A stretch of 9,101 nucleotides of DNA from JBAZDV01 sp041669745 (lineage in GTDB: Archaea > Thermoplasmatota > Thermoplasmata > Methanomassiliicoccales > Methanomethylophilaceae), in contig JBAYAO010000057.1 in NCBI GenBank assembly GCA_041669745.1, positions 1 to 9,101 of the forward strand. The letters are read 5' to 3'. The translations under genes and the position numbers were made by a program. Below are positions 1-5,254 of the stretch, piece after piece. Within the stretch, counting starts at the first letter, position 1; the number at the start of each line of letters is the position of its first letter. The notes under the pieces were generated by a model. It made no database searches and had not been told where the DNA came from. It saw nothing but the letters and a program-made list of their open reading frames with translations.

Positions 1-189
1 CTGGATCTGACCGATAACGGTTTGATAAAGGTAGATTTTGACATGAGCACATCGAGACATGGTATTTTTGCGTGCGGCGATATCGTGGATTATCCTGGAA
101 AGTACAAACAGATCATCACAGGGTGCGGAGAGGCCTGCACGGCAGTGCTGAGCGCGTATAAGTTCGTCAAGAAACCGTATTGGGCCTGA
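1..189 (+). CDS. C-terminal end of a thioredoxin-reductase-like FAD oxidoreductase (partial)
   Basis: The window opens inside this gene; only the last 62 codons and a TGA stop are present. The stretch GIFACGDI (residues 21-28 of the fragment) is the conserved FAD-binding motif of the thioredoxin reductase superfamily, with the Asp (27) that contacts the flavin ribityl chain. It is followed by a PGKYKQIITGCGEA segment and the final helix, and the protein ends soon after, as TrxB proteins do. The family moves electrons from NAD(P)H, or in some archaea other donors, to thioredoxin or ferredoxin through FAD. The redox-active CxxC and the pyridine-nucleotide site lie upstream of the window, so true thioredoxin reductase cannot be told from a TrxR-like ferredoxin-NADP reductase. 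The gene converges on the ferredoxin array, which makes a ferredoxin partner possible but unproven. Confidence 0.82.
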   Translation: MDLTDNGLIKVDFDMSTSRHGIFACGDIVDYPGKYKQIITGCGEACTAVLSAYKFVKKPYWA

Positions 190-209
190 GAAATCTCGGA
201 CTGTTTGCC

Positions 210-253
210 AAAAAAAGCAGTATTTTTAAAAGGTTTCGGCCTTTCGAAAGACC
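210..253 (-). terminator. Terminator region of the first ferredoxin gene (minus strand)
   Basis: Just past the ferredoxin stop, the minus strand carries an imperfect inverted repeat at 238-253 (one mismatch, tight loop). Further on there is a run of seven T on the minus strand, opposite A at 210-216. Archaeal RNA polymerase stops at oligo-T runs, so the T7 tract is the more convincing element. Confidence 0.5.
222..226 (+). terminator. Oligo-T stop for the flavoprotein gene
   Basis: A run of five T on the plus strand lies 33 nt after the TGA of the flavoprotein gene, in the 67-bp convergent gap. It could serve as its archaeal-type terminator. The run is short, so this is tentative. Confidence 0.35.
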
Positions 254-256
254 TGT

Positions 257-421
257 TCACTCTTCGATTGCGCTTGAGGGGCATTCGTCGACGCAGGCTC
301 CGCAGTCTACACATTTTGACGAATCGATGACAGCAAAATCATCGACCGTAATGGCGTCCTGGGGACAAACGTCCGCGCATGCTCCGCATGCTACACAATC
401 ATCTACTTTGATTGTAGGCAT
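257..421 (-). CDS. 2[4Fe-4S] ferredoxin, copy 1
   Basis: Fifty-four residues, ATG at 421, TGA at 257-259. Two complete cluster motifs are visible: C9-x2-C12-x2-C15-x3-C19-P and C37-x2-C40-x2-C43-x3-C47-P. That is the arrangement of bacterial-type (clostridial) ferredoxins holding two [4Fe-4S] clusters, and the length is normal for that family. The protein is acidic. Such ferredoxins are soluble low-potential electron carriers; in methanogens they link hydrogenases, heterodisulfide reductase and 2-oxoacid oxidoreductases, but the partner here is not known. A GAGGT Shine-Dalgarno (429-433) lies 7 nt before the ATG and fixes the start. The gene is the promoter-distal member of three same-strand paralogues and has its own promoter. 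Its second half is almost identical to copy 3. Confidence 0.93.
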   Translation of the reverse strand: MPTIKVDDCVACGACADVCPQDAITVDDFAVIDSSKCVDCGACVDECPSSAIEE

Positions 422-453
422 TTTCTGAACCTCGAGCCACGTAGGGAAAAATC

Positions 454-463
454 CTATTTTAAG
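454..463 (-). promoter_or_regulatory. TATA box of ferredoxin copy 1
   Basis: The minus strand reads CTTAAAATAG, with an A-rich ACAAA just upstream as a possible BRE. The centre is about 38 nt before the ATG, which predicts a leader of about 12 nt that just covers the Shine-Dalgarno. The other two ferredoxin genes show the same spacing. Confidence 0.6.
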
Positions 464-484
464 TTTGTCCGTGAGACTTGGGAT

Positions 485-516
485 GAAAAATAAACACCGT
501 TTTAAACAGTGTTTAT
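485..516 (-). terminator. Hairpin plus oligo-T terminator of ferredoxin copy 2
   Basis: An almost perfect 27-nt inverted repeat occupies 490-516. The outer arms ATAAACAC/GTGTTTAT are exact, there is one mismatch (498/508), and the inner arms are GTTT/AAAC. On the minus strand it is followed at once by five T (490-486), giving an intrinsic-terminator shape 18 nt after the TAG of copy 2. It also lies between copy 2 and the promoter of copy 1, so a protein-binding operator is an alternative. Confidence 0.6.
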
Positions 517-533
517 CATGACACTCAACTTGT

Positions 534-698
534 CTATTCGGTTATCGCACCGGACGGACATTCGTCGATACAGGCTCCGCAGTCTACACATTTGGATGCA
601 TCTATAACGGCTATATCCTTGATAGTTATGGCATTCTGAGGACAAACATTTGCGCATGCTCCGCACGCTACACAGTCATCTGCATTCACTGTTGGCAT
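534..698 (-). CDS. 2[4Fe-4S] ferredoxin, copy 2 (ends in TAG)
   Basis: Fifty-four residues from ATG at 698 to a TAG at 534-536. Both cluster motifs are intact (C9, C12, C15, C19-P; C37, C40, C43, C47-P), so it should carry two [4Fe-4S] clusters like its neighbours. It differs from copies 1 and 3 mainly in the linker between the motifs (NAITIKDIAV in place of DAITVDDFAV), replacing acidic residues with neutral or basic ones; this could shift potential or partner choice (inference). The Shine-Dalgarno is weak: a G-rich stretch (GGGGCGGTT) 5-14 nt before the ATG. It is the only gene in the window that ends in TAG. In-frame reading past it would add three codons (TAG, ACA, AGT) before TGA at 525-527. 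Confidence 0.92.
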   Translation of the reverse strand: MPTVNADDCVACGACANVCPQNAITIKDIAVIDASKCVDCGACIDECPSGAITE

Positions 699-730
699 GG
701 TACAACCGCCCCTGTCACTGTGTAGGAACG

Positions 731-740
731 TATTTTAATT
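731..740 (-). promoter_or_regulatory. TATA box of ferredoxin copy 2
   Basis: The minus strand reads AATTAAAATA, preceded by GGCAAA as a possible BRE. The centre is about 37 nt before the ATG at 698, matching the spacing of the other two ferredoxin promoters, so copy 2 is probably transcribed as its own unit. Confidence 0.58.
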
Positions 741-760
741 TTGCCCAGAAAGCACGTAAT

Positions 761-786
761 AAAAAAATGGTACTGCAAAGGCAGTA
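761..786 (-). terminator. Hairpin plus T7 terminator of ferredoxin copy 3
   Basis: A 6-bp perfect stem (TACTGC/GCAGTA, 771-776 with 781-786) with a 4-nt loop is followed on the minus strand, after CCA, by seven T (opposite A at 761-767). It starts about 20 nt after the TGA of copy 3 and lies upstream of the copy 2 promoter, so it would separate the two transcripts. Confidence 0.62.
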
Positions 787-805
787 TTGGTTCCGATAAA
801 GATTT

Positions 806-973
806 TCATTCGTCGGTTATTGCACTTGACGGGCATTCGTCGACGCAGGCTCCGCAGTCTACACATTTGGATGCATCTATAACAGCGAAATCATCTACCG
901 TAATCGCATCCTGTGGGCATGCATCCGCACAGGCTCCGCACGCAGTGCATATTTCTGTATTAACTATCGGCAT
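806..973 (-). CDS. 2[4Fe-4S] ferredoxin, copy 3
   Basis: Fifty-five residues, ATG at 973, TGA at 806-808. Cluster motifs are C9-x2-C12-x2-C15-x3-C19-P and C37-x2-C40-x2-C43-x3-C47-P, complete for two [4Fe-4S] clusters. A GAGGT Shine-Dalgarno (979-983) lies 5 nt before the ATG. Residues 19-52 differ from copy 1 at a single position (34, A for S), while the N-terminal eight residues differ at most positions. That points to duplication with later homogenisation of the second half, or strong selection there. It is the promoter-proximal copy in the array and is divergent from the amidohydrolase gene, with 94 bp between them. Its role is a soluble electron carrier; the specific partner is unknown. 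Confidence 0.93.
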   Translation of the reverse strand: MPIVNTEICTACGACADACPQDAITVDDFAVIDASKCVDCGACVDECPSSAITDE

Positions 974-1005
974 TTTCTACCTCGGAGGGAAAAAGAACAT
1001 TTTTC

Positions 1006-1013
1006 CTATAAAG
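1006..1013 (-). promoter_or_regulatory. TATA box of ferredoxin copy 3
   Basis: The minus strand reads CTTTATAG, with the centre about 37 nt before the ATG at 973. Directly upstream is a small inverted repeat, GACAAATGTC on the minus strand (1013-1022), which overlaps the likely BRE position and could be a regulator site. Confidence 0.55.
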
Positions 1014-1037
1014 ACATTTGTCAGCACATATCTCAGC

Positions 1038-1046
1038 CTTTTTATC
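1038..1046 (+). promoter_or_regulatory. TATA box of the amidohydrolase gene, probably leaderless
   Basis: CTTTTTATC is centred about 25 nt before the GTG at 1068. That is the distance at which archaeal transcription starts, so the mRNA would begin at or next to the start codon. No Shine-Dalgarno is present before the GTG, which agrees. The box is divergent from the ferredoxin copy 3 promoter. Confidence 0.5.
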
Positions 1047-1067
1047 GCATAAGCACTTTCTGATATC

Positions 1068-2081
1068 GTGGTTCTAATTTCAGGTCGTATTTGGGATACA
1101 GATCGATTCGTCGATGGACATATCGTAGTAGAGGACAACATAATATCTGAAATCGAGGAGGACGAAAGGTCGACATACAAAAACCTCATAATCCCTGGTA
1201 TCGTCGACGGTCACACCCATATCGCGGATGCAGGTCTTGTTCTCGAAAAAAAGTACGGCCTAGAAGAATTGGTCGCACCCCCACACGGCCTCAAACACAA
1301 ATATCTGAATGAGACCTCTCCGGAAACTCTTCTTTCAACGATGCGATCCTATTCCGATTCGCTTATCGCCAGCGGTGTCTCTGGATTCATAGACTTCAGA
1401 GAAAACGGTGCGGATGGATGCAGACTCCTAAGAAAAGCGTCCAGAAACGCCGTTATCCTCGGAAGACCGGTATCCCCTGAATTCGATCCCAACGAAATCG
1501 ATGAAATACTCACCGTAGCTGATGGTATCGGGATATCCAGCATCTCCGACATGGAGGACAGCTACGTCGAAGCCGTTGCAGACCTTGTTCACAGAAGGAA
1601 GAAAATTCTTGCCTTGCACACAAGCGAACGCGTCCGTGAAGATCTTGAAACGGTATTGTCGCTCAGACCTTCATTCATAGTCCATATGACACAGGCAACA
1701 GACGATGACATGCGAAAATGTGCAGATAACGATATTCCTATCGTTGTATGTGCCAGATCAAATCTGTATTTCGGGTTTGTTCCTCCCCTGAAAAGAATGT
1801 ATGATTCTGGTGCGAGGATCGCTGTCGGTACCGATAATGCCATGATCTCCTCAGCGGATATACTCGATGAATTCAGGACATTCCGTGAAATCCTGATACG
1901 CCAGGGCGGAAATGCCTCCTTTGCGCTCAAATCGCTGTTGAACGAAGGAAGGAAGCTATTATATCGGGATTCGGTCATTGGGATACGGACCGGAGAAAAG
2001 GCTGATTTGACAGTAATTCCGGACTTGGACGACTTACCGGCCCCGAATGGTGTCAAAAGGGTTCGTTACGGTCCTAACTAA
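1068..2081 (+). CDS. Amidohydrolase-superfamily metal-dependent hydrolase
   Basis: The protein has 337 residues. A short N-terminal beta segment (1-40) leads into a TIM barrel with the superfamily metal ligands in order: DGHTH with H49 and H51, H184 (LALH), H206 (FIVH) and D256 (VGTDN). The end returns to the N-terminal beta-sandwich type (GEKADLTVI, 309-317), as in cytosine deaminase and chlorohydrolase-like members. Such enzymes hydrolyse C-N or C-halogen bonds on ring or amide substrates, and many are deaminases. The substrate cannot be read from the sequence. At 337 aa it is shorter than most chlorohydrolase-like deaminases. The GTG start follows from the TATA spacing and lack of upstream in-frame starts. 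It ends in TAA 17 nt before the UspA gene, so the two may be co-transcribed. Confidence 0.85.
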   Translation: MVLISGRIWDTDRFVDGHIVVEDNIISEIEEDERSTYKNLIIPGIVDGHTHIADAGLVLEKKYGLEELVAPPHGLKHKYLNETSPETLLSTMRSYSDSLIASGVSGFIDFRENGADGCRLLRKASRNAVILGRPVSPEFDPNEIDEILTVADGIGISSISDMEDSYVEAVADLVHRRKKILALHTSERVREDLETVLSLRPSFIVHMTQATDDDMRKCADNDIPIVVCARSNLYFGFVPPLKRMYDSGARIAVGTDNAMISSADILDEFRTFREILIRQGGNASFALKSLLNEGRKLLYRDSVIGIRTGEKADLTVIPDLDDLPAPNGVKRVRYGPN

Positions 2082-2098
2082 CATGGAGGGAATAAACG

Positions 2099-2542
2099 AT
2101 GGTTTTCGAAAAAATCCTTGTACCCACTGACGGCAGCGAGTTCACCAAGGTCGCGATAGAAAAAGCAATGGAACTCGCCAAGTGTACCGGCGGACGTATC
2201 ACTGCGTTGTATGTGGAAGACCAGACCATTTTCGTCAACATGCCTTTGGACTCCGCCATCATGAATGTCTATTCGGTTCTCAGAAAAGAGGGCCAGGCCG
2301 CGGTCGATTATGTCTTTGACCTGGGTGCCAAATACGGAATCCAGGTGGAGAAGAAGATTGTGGAAGGTTCACCTGTAAAGGTGATCATCGAAGATTCCGC
2401 CGACTACGATGTAATCGTAATGGGAACGCTGGGAAGAACCGGAATGTCAAAACTTATGATGGGCAGCGTCGCAGAAAGGGTCGTAAGATACTCGAAATGT
2501 CCTGTGATGGTCGTCAGGTCACCTGAGGTTGAAAACAAATGA
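2099..2542 (+). CDS. Universal stress protein, UspA family (ATP-binding type)
   Basis: The 147-residue protein is a single Usp domain of normal length. The N-terminal strand KILVPTDGS (5-13) carries the Asp (D11) that contacts adenine. The C-terminal motif G109-x2-G112-x9-G122-S123 is the ATP-binding signature that separates ATP-binding Usps from non-binding ones. The final strand CPVMVV (134-139) completes the Rossmann-like fold. Usp proteins usually dimerise in the cytoplasm and respond to energy or stress state; no specific target is visible. A GGAGGG Shine-Dalgarno at 2085-2090 lies 8 nt before the ATG. The stop overlaps the next gene's start as ATGA, so translation is probably coupled to the CBS protein, which also has an adenylate-sensing fold. 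Confidence 0.92.
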   Translation: MVFEKILVPTDGSEFTKVAIEKAMELAKCTGGRITALYVEDQTIFVNMPLDSAIMNVYSVLRKEGQAAVDYVFDLGAKYGIQVEKKIVEGSPVKVIIEDSADYDVIVMGTLGRTGMSKLMMGSVAERVVRYSKCPVMVVRSPEVENK

Positions 2543-3393
2543 AAACAGTAGCAGAAGTAATGGTCAGCATGCCGATCGTCGTCGAAGTACCAGGTAGCCG
2601 CAGCGATGCGATAAACATCATGGTAAGACACAAACTCACCGGACTCCCGGTGGTGCGTGCATCGGACGGGCAATTGGTGGGTATAGTTTCAAGAAGAGAT
2701 GTCTTCACAAAATTCGATGAGGCCCAATTGTCGCTGATAATGAAAAAAGATGTGATCAGGATCTCACCGGACACCACCATAATAGAAGCCGCGAAGATAT
2801 TCATCGAGAAGAGGATCCACAGGATCCCCGTAGTCGAAGACGGCAGACTTGTCGGAATTATAACACCCACAGACCTTTTGGACGATGTGAAGAACATGAA
2901 GACCACCATGACCGCGGAAGATGTTATCCGGGTAAGATGCGTCACTTCATACGAAGGGGAACCCCTGTCATACACCATCGCTGCCATGAGGGTCAGCGGC
3001 GCCTCTGCATTACCCGTCCTTGATGCAAAGGGAAAACTTGTCGGCATACTCACCGACCGTGACCTGTTCCTAGATCAGACAAAGGACCTCCAGGCGATGA
3101 AAGCATTGGGCATCGAGGATGCGTGTGAATCCCTTGCGGGATTCAGGAACGTACTGCCTTTGTTCTATGTCGCCACGGAAAAGGACATTCCTGAGGAACT
3201 TATCGTATCGAATTTTATGATCAAGGATCCTGTAACGGTCTACAAGAAAACTTCACTGTCGGAGGTTGCCAGAATCATGAAACAGAATGATTTTGGTCAG
3301 ATTCCGGTTCATGGGAATAGAGACGAACTCGTTGGTATGATATACGATGTCGATGTTCTCTGCGCTCTTGTAGGTAATGCAAATGAAAACTGA
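2539..3393 (+). CDS. Four-CBS-domain protein (two Bateman modules)
   Basis: The 284-residue protein consists almost wholly of four CBS repeats at about 4-58, 65-117, 125-180 and 222-278. Each shows the typical hydrophobic strand ending in P-V-x, then G-x-hydrophobic and a T/S-x-x-D helix start (for example LPVV 36-39 with VSRRDV 50-55, and IPVV 96-99 with ITPTDL 108-113). CBS pairs bind AMP, ATP, SAM or related ligands and regulate a partner. No enzymatic domain is attached, so it probably acts as a stand-alone sensor. About 40 residues between repeats 3 and 4 (181-221) break the spacing. The start overlaps the UspA stop by 4 nt and the end overlaps the GlyRS start region, which argues for one operon and for a partner encoded nearby (inference). 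Confidence 0.9.
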   Translation: MKTVAEVMVSMPIVVEVPGSRSDAINIMVRHKLTGLPVVRASDGQLVGIVSRRDVFTKFDEAQLSLIMKKDVIRISPDTTIIEAAKIFIEKRIHRIPVVEDGRLVGIITPTDLLDDVKNMKTTMTAEDVIRVRCVTSYEGEPLSYTIAAMRVSGASALPVLDAKGKLVGILTDRDLFLDQTKDLQAMKALGIEDACESLAGFRNVLPLFYVATEKDIPEELIVSNFMIKDPVTVYKKTSLSEVARIMKQNDFGQIPVHGNRDELVGMIYDVDVLCALVGNANEN

Positions 3394-5089
3394 TTCCGCA
3401 GATCTGTTGGCACTCTGTAAGCGCAGAGGATTCATCTGGCCGTCCTTTGAATTGTACGGAGGTGTGGCCGGGATGTTCGACTACGGCCCCCTTGGATGTG
3501 CCTTGAAGAACAACATCGTAGAGGTTTGGAGATCCATATACAAAGGAAGGGAGGGTTTTGTCGAAATCGACTCTGAGACCGTCAATCCCAGAGAGGTCTT
3601 CAAAGCCTCCGGCCATGTCGACGAATTCTCGGATCTGATAACATACTGCCAGAAATGCCAATCCCCCTTTAGGGCGGACCATCTTGTGAAGGACTTCTTT
3701 GACAATCCCGATGTTCTTTCACCGAAGGAACTAGAGGACGCGTTCTCAAAATACGGGATAAAATGTCCGGAATGCGGCGGTGACCTAGGCAATGTAGAAG
3801 AATTCAATCTCATGTTCAAGACCAACATCGGTCCGGGTTCCAATCGTGTCGGTTACCTCAGACCGGAAACCGCTCAGGGGATCTTCATCAATTACCCCAA
3901 CCTGTACAGATACAACAGGGAGAAGCTTCCGTTGGGGGTGATCCAGACCGGAAGAGGTTATCGCAATGAGATCGCTCCGCGCCAAGGGATGATAAGGATG
4001 AGGGAATTCAACATGATGGAGGTCGAGCTCTTCGTAGATCCTGAGGATAAGGATTGGATCAGATTCCCCGACATCGAAAAGGAAAGCATCACGCTTCTTC
4101 CCAACACCTGCAAGGAGGTCACCGTTACCGTCGGCGAAGCCGTGGAAAGAGGCATAATAGCCAACAAGGTGCTCGCCTATTTCGTATACACCACGAAACA
4201 GCTTCTCACGAAACTTGGCATAGATCCCGCAAGACTGAGGTTCAGACAACACATGAAGGACGAGATGGCACATTATGCGACCGATTGTTGGGATGCGGAG
4301 ATACTCTTGTCCTATGGATGGACCGAGGTCACAGGTATCGCCGACAGAGGCTGCTGGGACCTTTCAAGACACGCAGAATTCTCCGGACAGGATCTCACGC
4401 ATTTCAAAAAATTCGATGAGCCCAGAGAGATGGAGGTCGATAAGATCAAGGCGAAGCATAGAGCCTTGGGCCCCGCTTTCAAAGGTCAAGCCAAGGAGAT
4501 CGCCAACGTCATGGAAACCATGACACCCTCGGACGTGAAGGACGGAAAACTGACAGTCATCGTGAACGGAAAGGAGATCGTCCTAACGGACGAGTTCTTC
4601 GAGGTCGTACGCGTGAAGGAGAAGGTGGCGGGTGAACGCGTGATACCGCACGTCATAGAACCCTCTCACGGACTGGACAGGATATTCTATTCCATCCTCG
4701 AACATGCATATGATTACAACGAGAAGGAGCAGTATACCGTTCTACACCTTAGACCTGAGGTAGCGCCCATAAAGGTCGGTGTGTTCCCGCTCATGGAAAA
4801 GGATAATCTCGACGAGGTCGCACACAATCTGTACGAGAGCATACATTCCTCTGGCATAGAGTCCTATTACGACGGATCCGGAACGATCGGCAAGAGGTAT
4901 GCCCGCATGGATGAGGTCGGTACCCCGTGGTGCATAACCGTCGACTATGAATCGATAGAGGACGGTCCCAGTAAGGGAACCGTCACGATCAGGGACAGAG
5001 ACTCGACCGAACAGAAGCGCATAACGATTGAGAGTGCGAGAAGGATCGTCGGCGAGCTTATCACTGGCAAGGATTTCAAAACCCTCTGA
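3383..5089 (+). CDS. glyS: Glycyl-tRNA synthetase, archaeal/eukaryotic type
   Basis: This class II synthetase makes Gly-tRNA(Gly) from glycine, ATP and tRNA. It has 568 residues from the second ATG, normal for the archaeal alpha2 type. In order: RRGFIWPSFELYGG near the N-terminus; two CxxC knuckles (C89/C92 and C128/C131); RPETAQG (160-166); the motif 2 region with R194-N-E; an insertion with LGPAFK (362-367) that also occurs in ValRS here; motif 3 EPSHGLDRI (426-434) with R433; then the anticodon-binding domain from about LHLRPEVAPIKVG to the end. Two in-frame ATGs exist at 3377 and 3383. The TAGGT at 3371-3375 is 1 nt from the first but 7 nt from the second, so 3383 is preferred. It overlaps the CBS gene by 11 nt, so it is probably translated with it. 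Confidence 0.96.
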   Translation: MKTDSADLLALCKRRGFIWPSFELYGGVAGMFDYGPLGCALKNNIVEVWRSIYKGREGFVEIDSETVNPREVFKASGHVDEFSDLITYCQKCQSPFRADHLVKDFFDNPDVLSPKELEDAFSKYGIKCPECGGDLGNVEEFNLMFKTNIGPGSNRVGYLRPETAQGIFINYPNLYRYNREKLPLGVIQTGRGYRNEIAPRQGMIRMREFNMMEVELFVDPEDKDWIRFPDIEKESITLLPNTCKEVTVTVGEAVERGIIANKVLAYFVYTTKQLLTKLGIDPARLRFRQHMKDEMAHYATDCWDAEILLSYGWTEVTGIADRGCWDLSRHAEFSGQDLTHFKKFDEPREMEVDKIKAKHRALGPAFKGQAKEIANVMETMTPSDVKDGKLTVIVNGKEIVLTDEFFEVVRVKEKVAGERVIPHVIEPSHGLDRIFYSILEHAYDYNEKEQYTVLHLRPEVAPIKVGVFPLMEKDNLDEVAHNLYESIHSSGIESYYDGSGTIGKRYARMDEVGTPWCITVDYESIEDGPSKGTVTIRDRDSTEQKRITIESARRIVGELITGKDFKTL

Positions 5090-5119
5090 CGACCTCGATA
5101 TATAATGATTTCCGACCAA

Positions 5120-5140
5120 CGGGGGGCAGATCGCCCCCCG
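5120..5140 (+). terminator. Strong G6/C6 hairpin after the GlyRS gene
   Basis: A perfect 8-bp inverted repeat (CGGGGGGC, loop AGATC, GCCCCCCG) starts 30 nt after the GlyRS stop. No T run follows directly, so it is not a classical intrinsic terminator; it may protect the 3' end of the operon mRNA or act with the T7 tract 30 nt downstream. Confidence 0.55.
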
Positions 5141-5170
5141 ATCGTATCCCTTTACGAATCCCGTATTGGA

Positions 5171-5177
5171 TTTTTTT
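5171..5177 (+). terminator. T7 tract terminating the Usp-CBS-GlyRS transcript
   Basis: Seven T on the plus strand lie between the hairpin and the promoter of the next gene. In archaea such runs are sufficient for termination. The position fits separation of two transcription units. Confidence 0.55.
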
Positions 5178-5212
5178 AACACTGGGTCTGATATTTTGAT
5201 TTCTAGAGAATC

Positions 5213-5220
5213 ATTATAAA
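5213..5220 (+). promoter_or_regulatory. TATA box of the CBS-HPF-like gene
   Basis: ATTATAAA, preceded by purine-rich AGAGAA as a possible BRE. The expected start is near 5243, giving a leader of about 12 nt that holds the Shine-Dalgarno GAGGTG (5243-5248), 6 nt before the GTG start. The geometry is the same as at the ferredoxin genes. Confidence 0.65.
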
Positions 5221-5254
5221 CATTCTACGCAGATAATGAGACGAGGTGTAAAAA

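Larger units (their letters stand above)
257..973 (-). repeat. Tandem triplication of ferredoxin genes
   Basis: Three paralogous ferredoxin genes lie head to tail, with 107-112 bp between them. The DNA for the second cluster is nearly identical across copies: the plus-strand string AGGCTCCGCAGTCTACACAT recurs in all three (near 295, 572 and 847). In copies 2 and 3 the match extends on through TTGGATGCATCTATAAC. The intergenic parts are not alike apart from promoter geometry. Confidence 0.85.

Noticed and set aside
180..428. Plus-strand open frame across ferredoxin copy 1, with a similar one at 741-1052 across copy 3; the two share a Gly-His-Ser-Ser-Thr-Gln-like repeat
   Set aside because: These are antisense readings of the ferredoxin cluster motifs; the likeness comes from the duplicated minus-strand genes, and neither has a Shine-Dalgarno or family match.
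257..973. The tandem ferredoxin repeats as a CRISPR-like or mobile repeat array
   Set aside because: Repeat units are intact protein-coding genes with unequal spacing and no short direct repeats, transposase or terminal inverted repeats.
3377..3382. First in-frame ATG as the GlyRS start
   Set aside because: The only Shine-Dalgarno-like site ends 1 nt before it, too close for initiation, while it is 7 nt before the second ATG; not fully excluded.
5098..5191. Possible C/D-box guide RNA in the gap after GlyRS (AATGATT near the start, CTGA near 5188)
   Set aside because: The C box is a poor match, the spacing is long, and no C'/D' pair is convincing; the G/C hairpin would also disrupt the fold.
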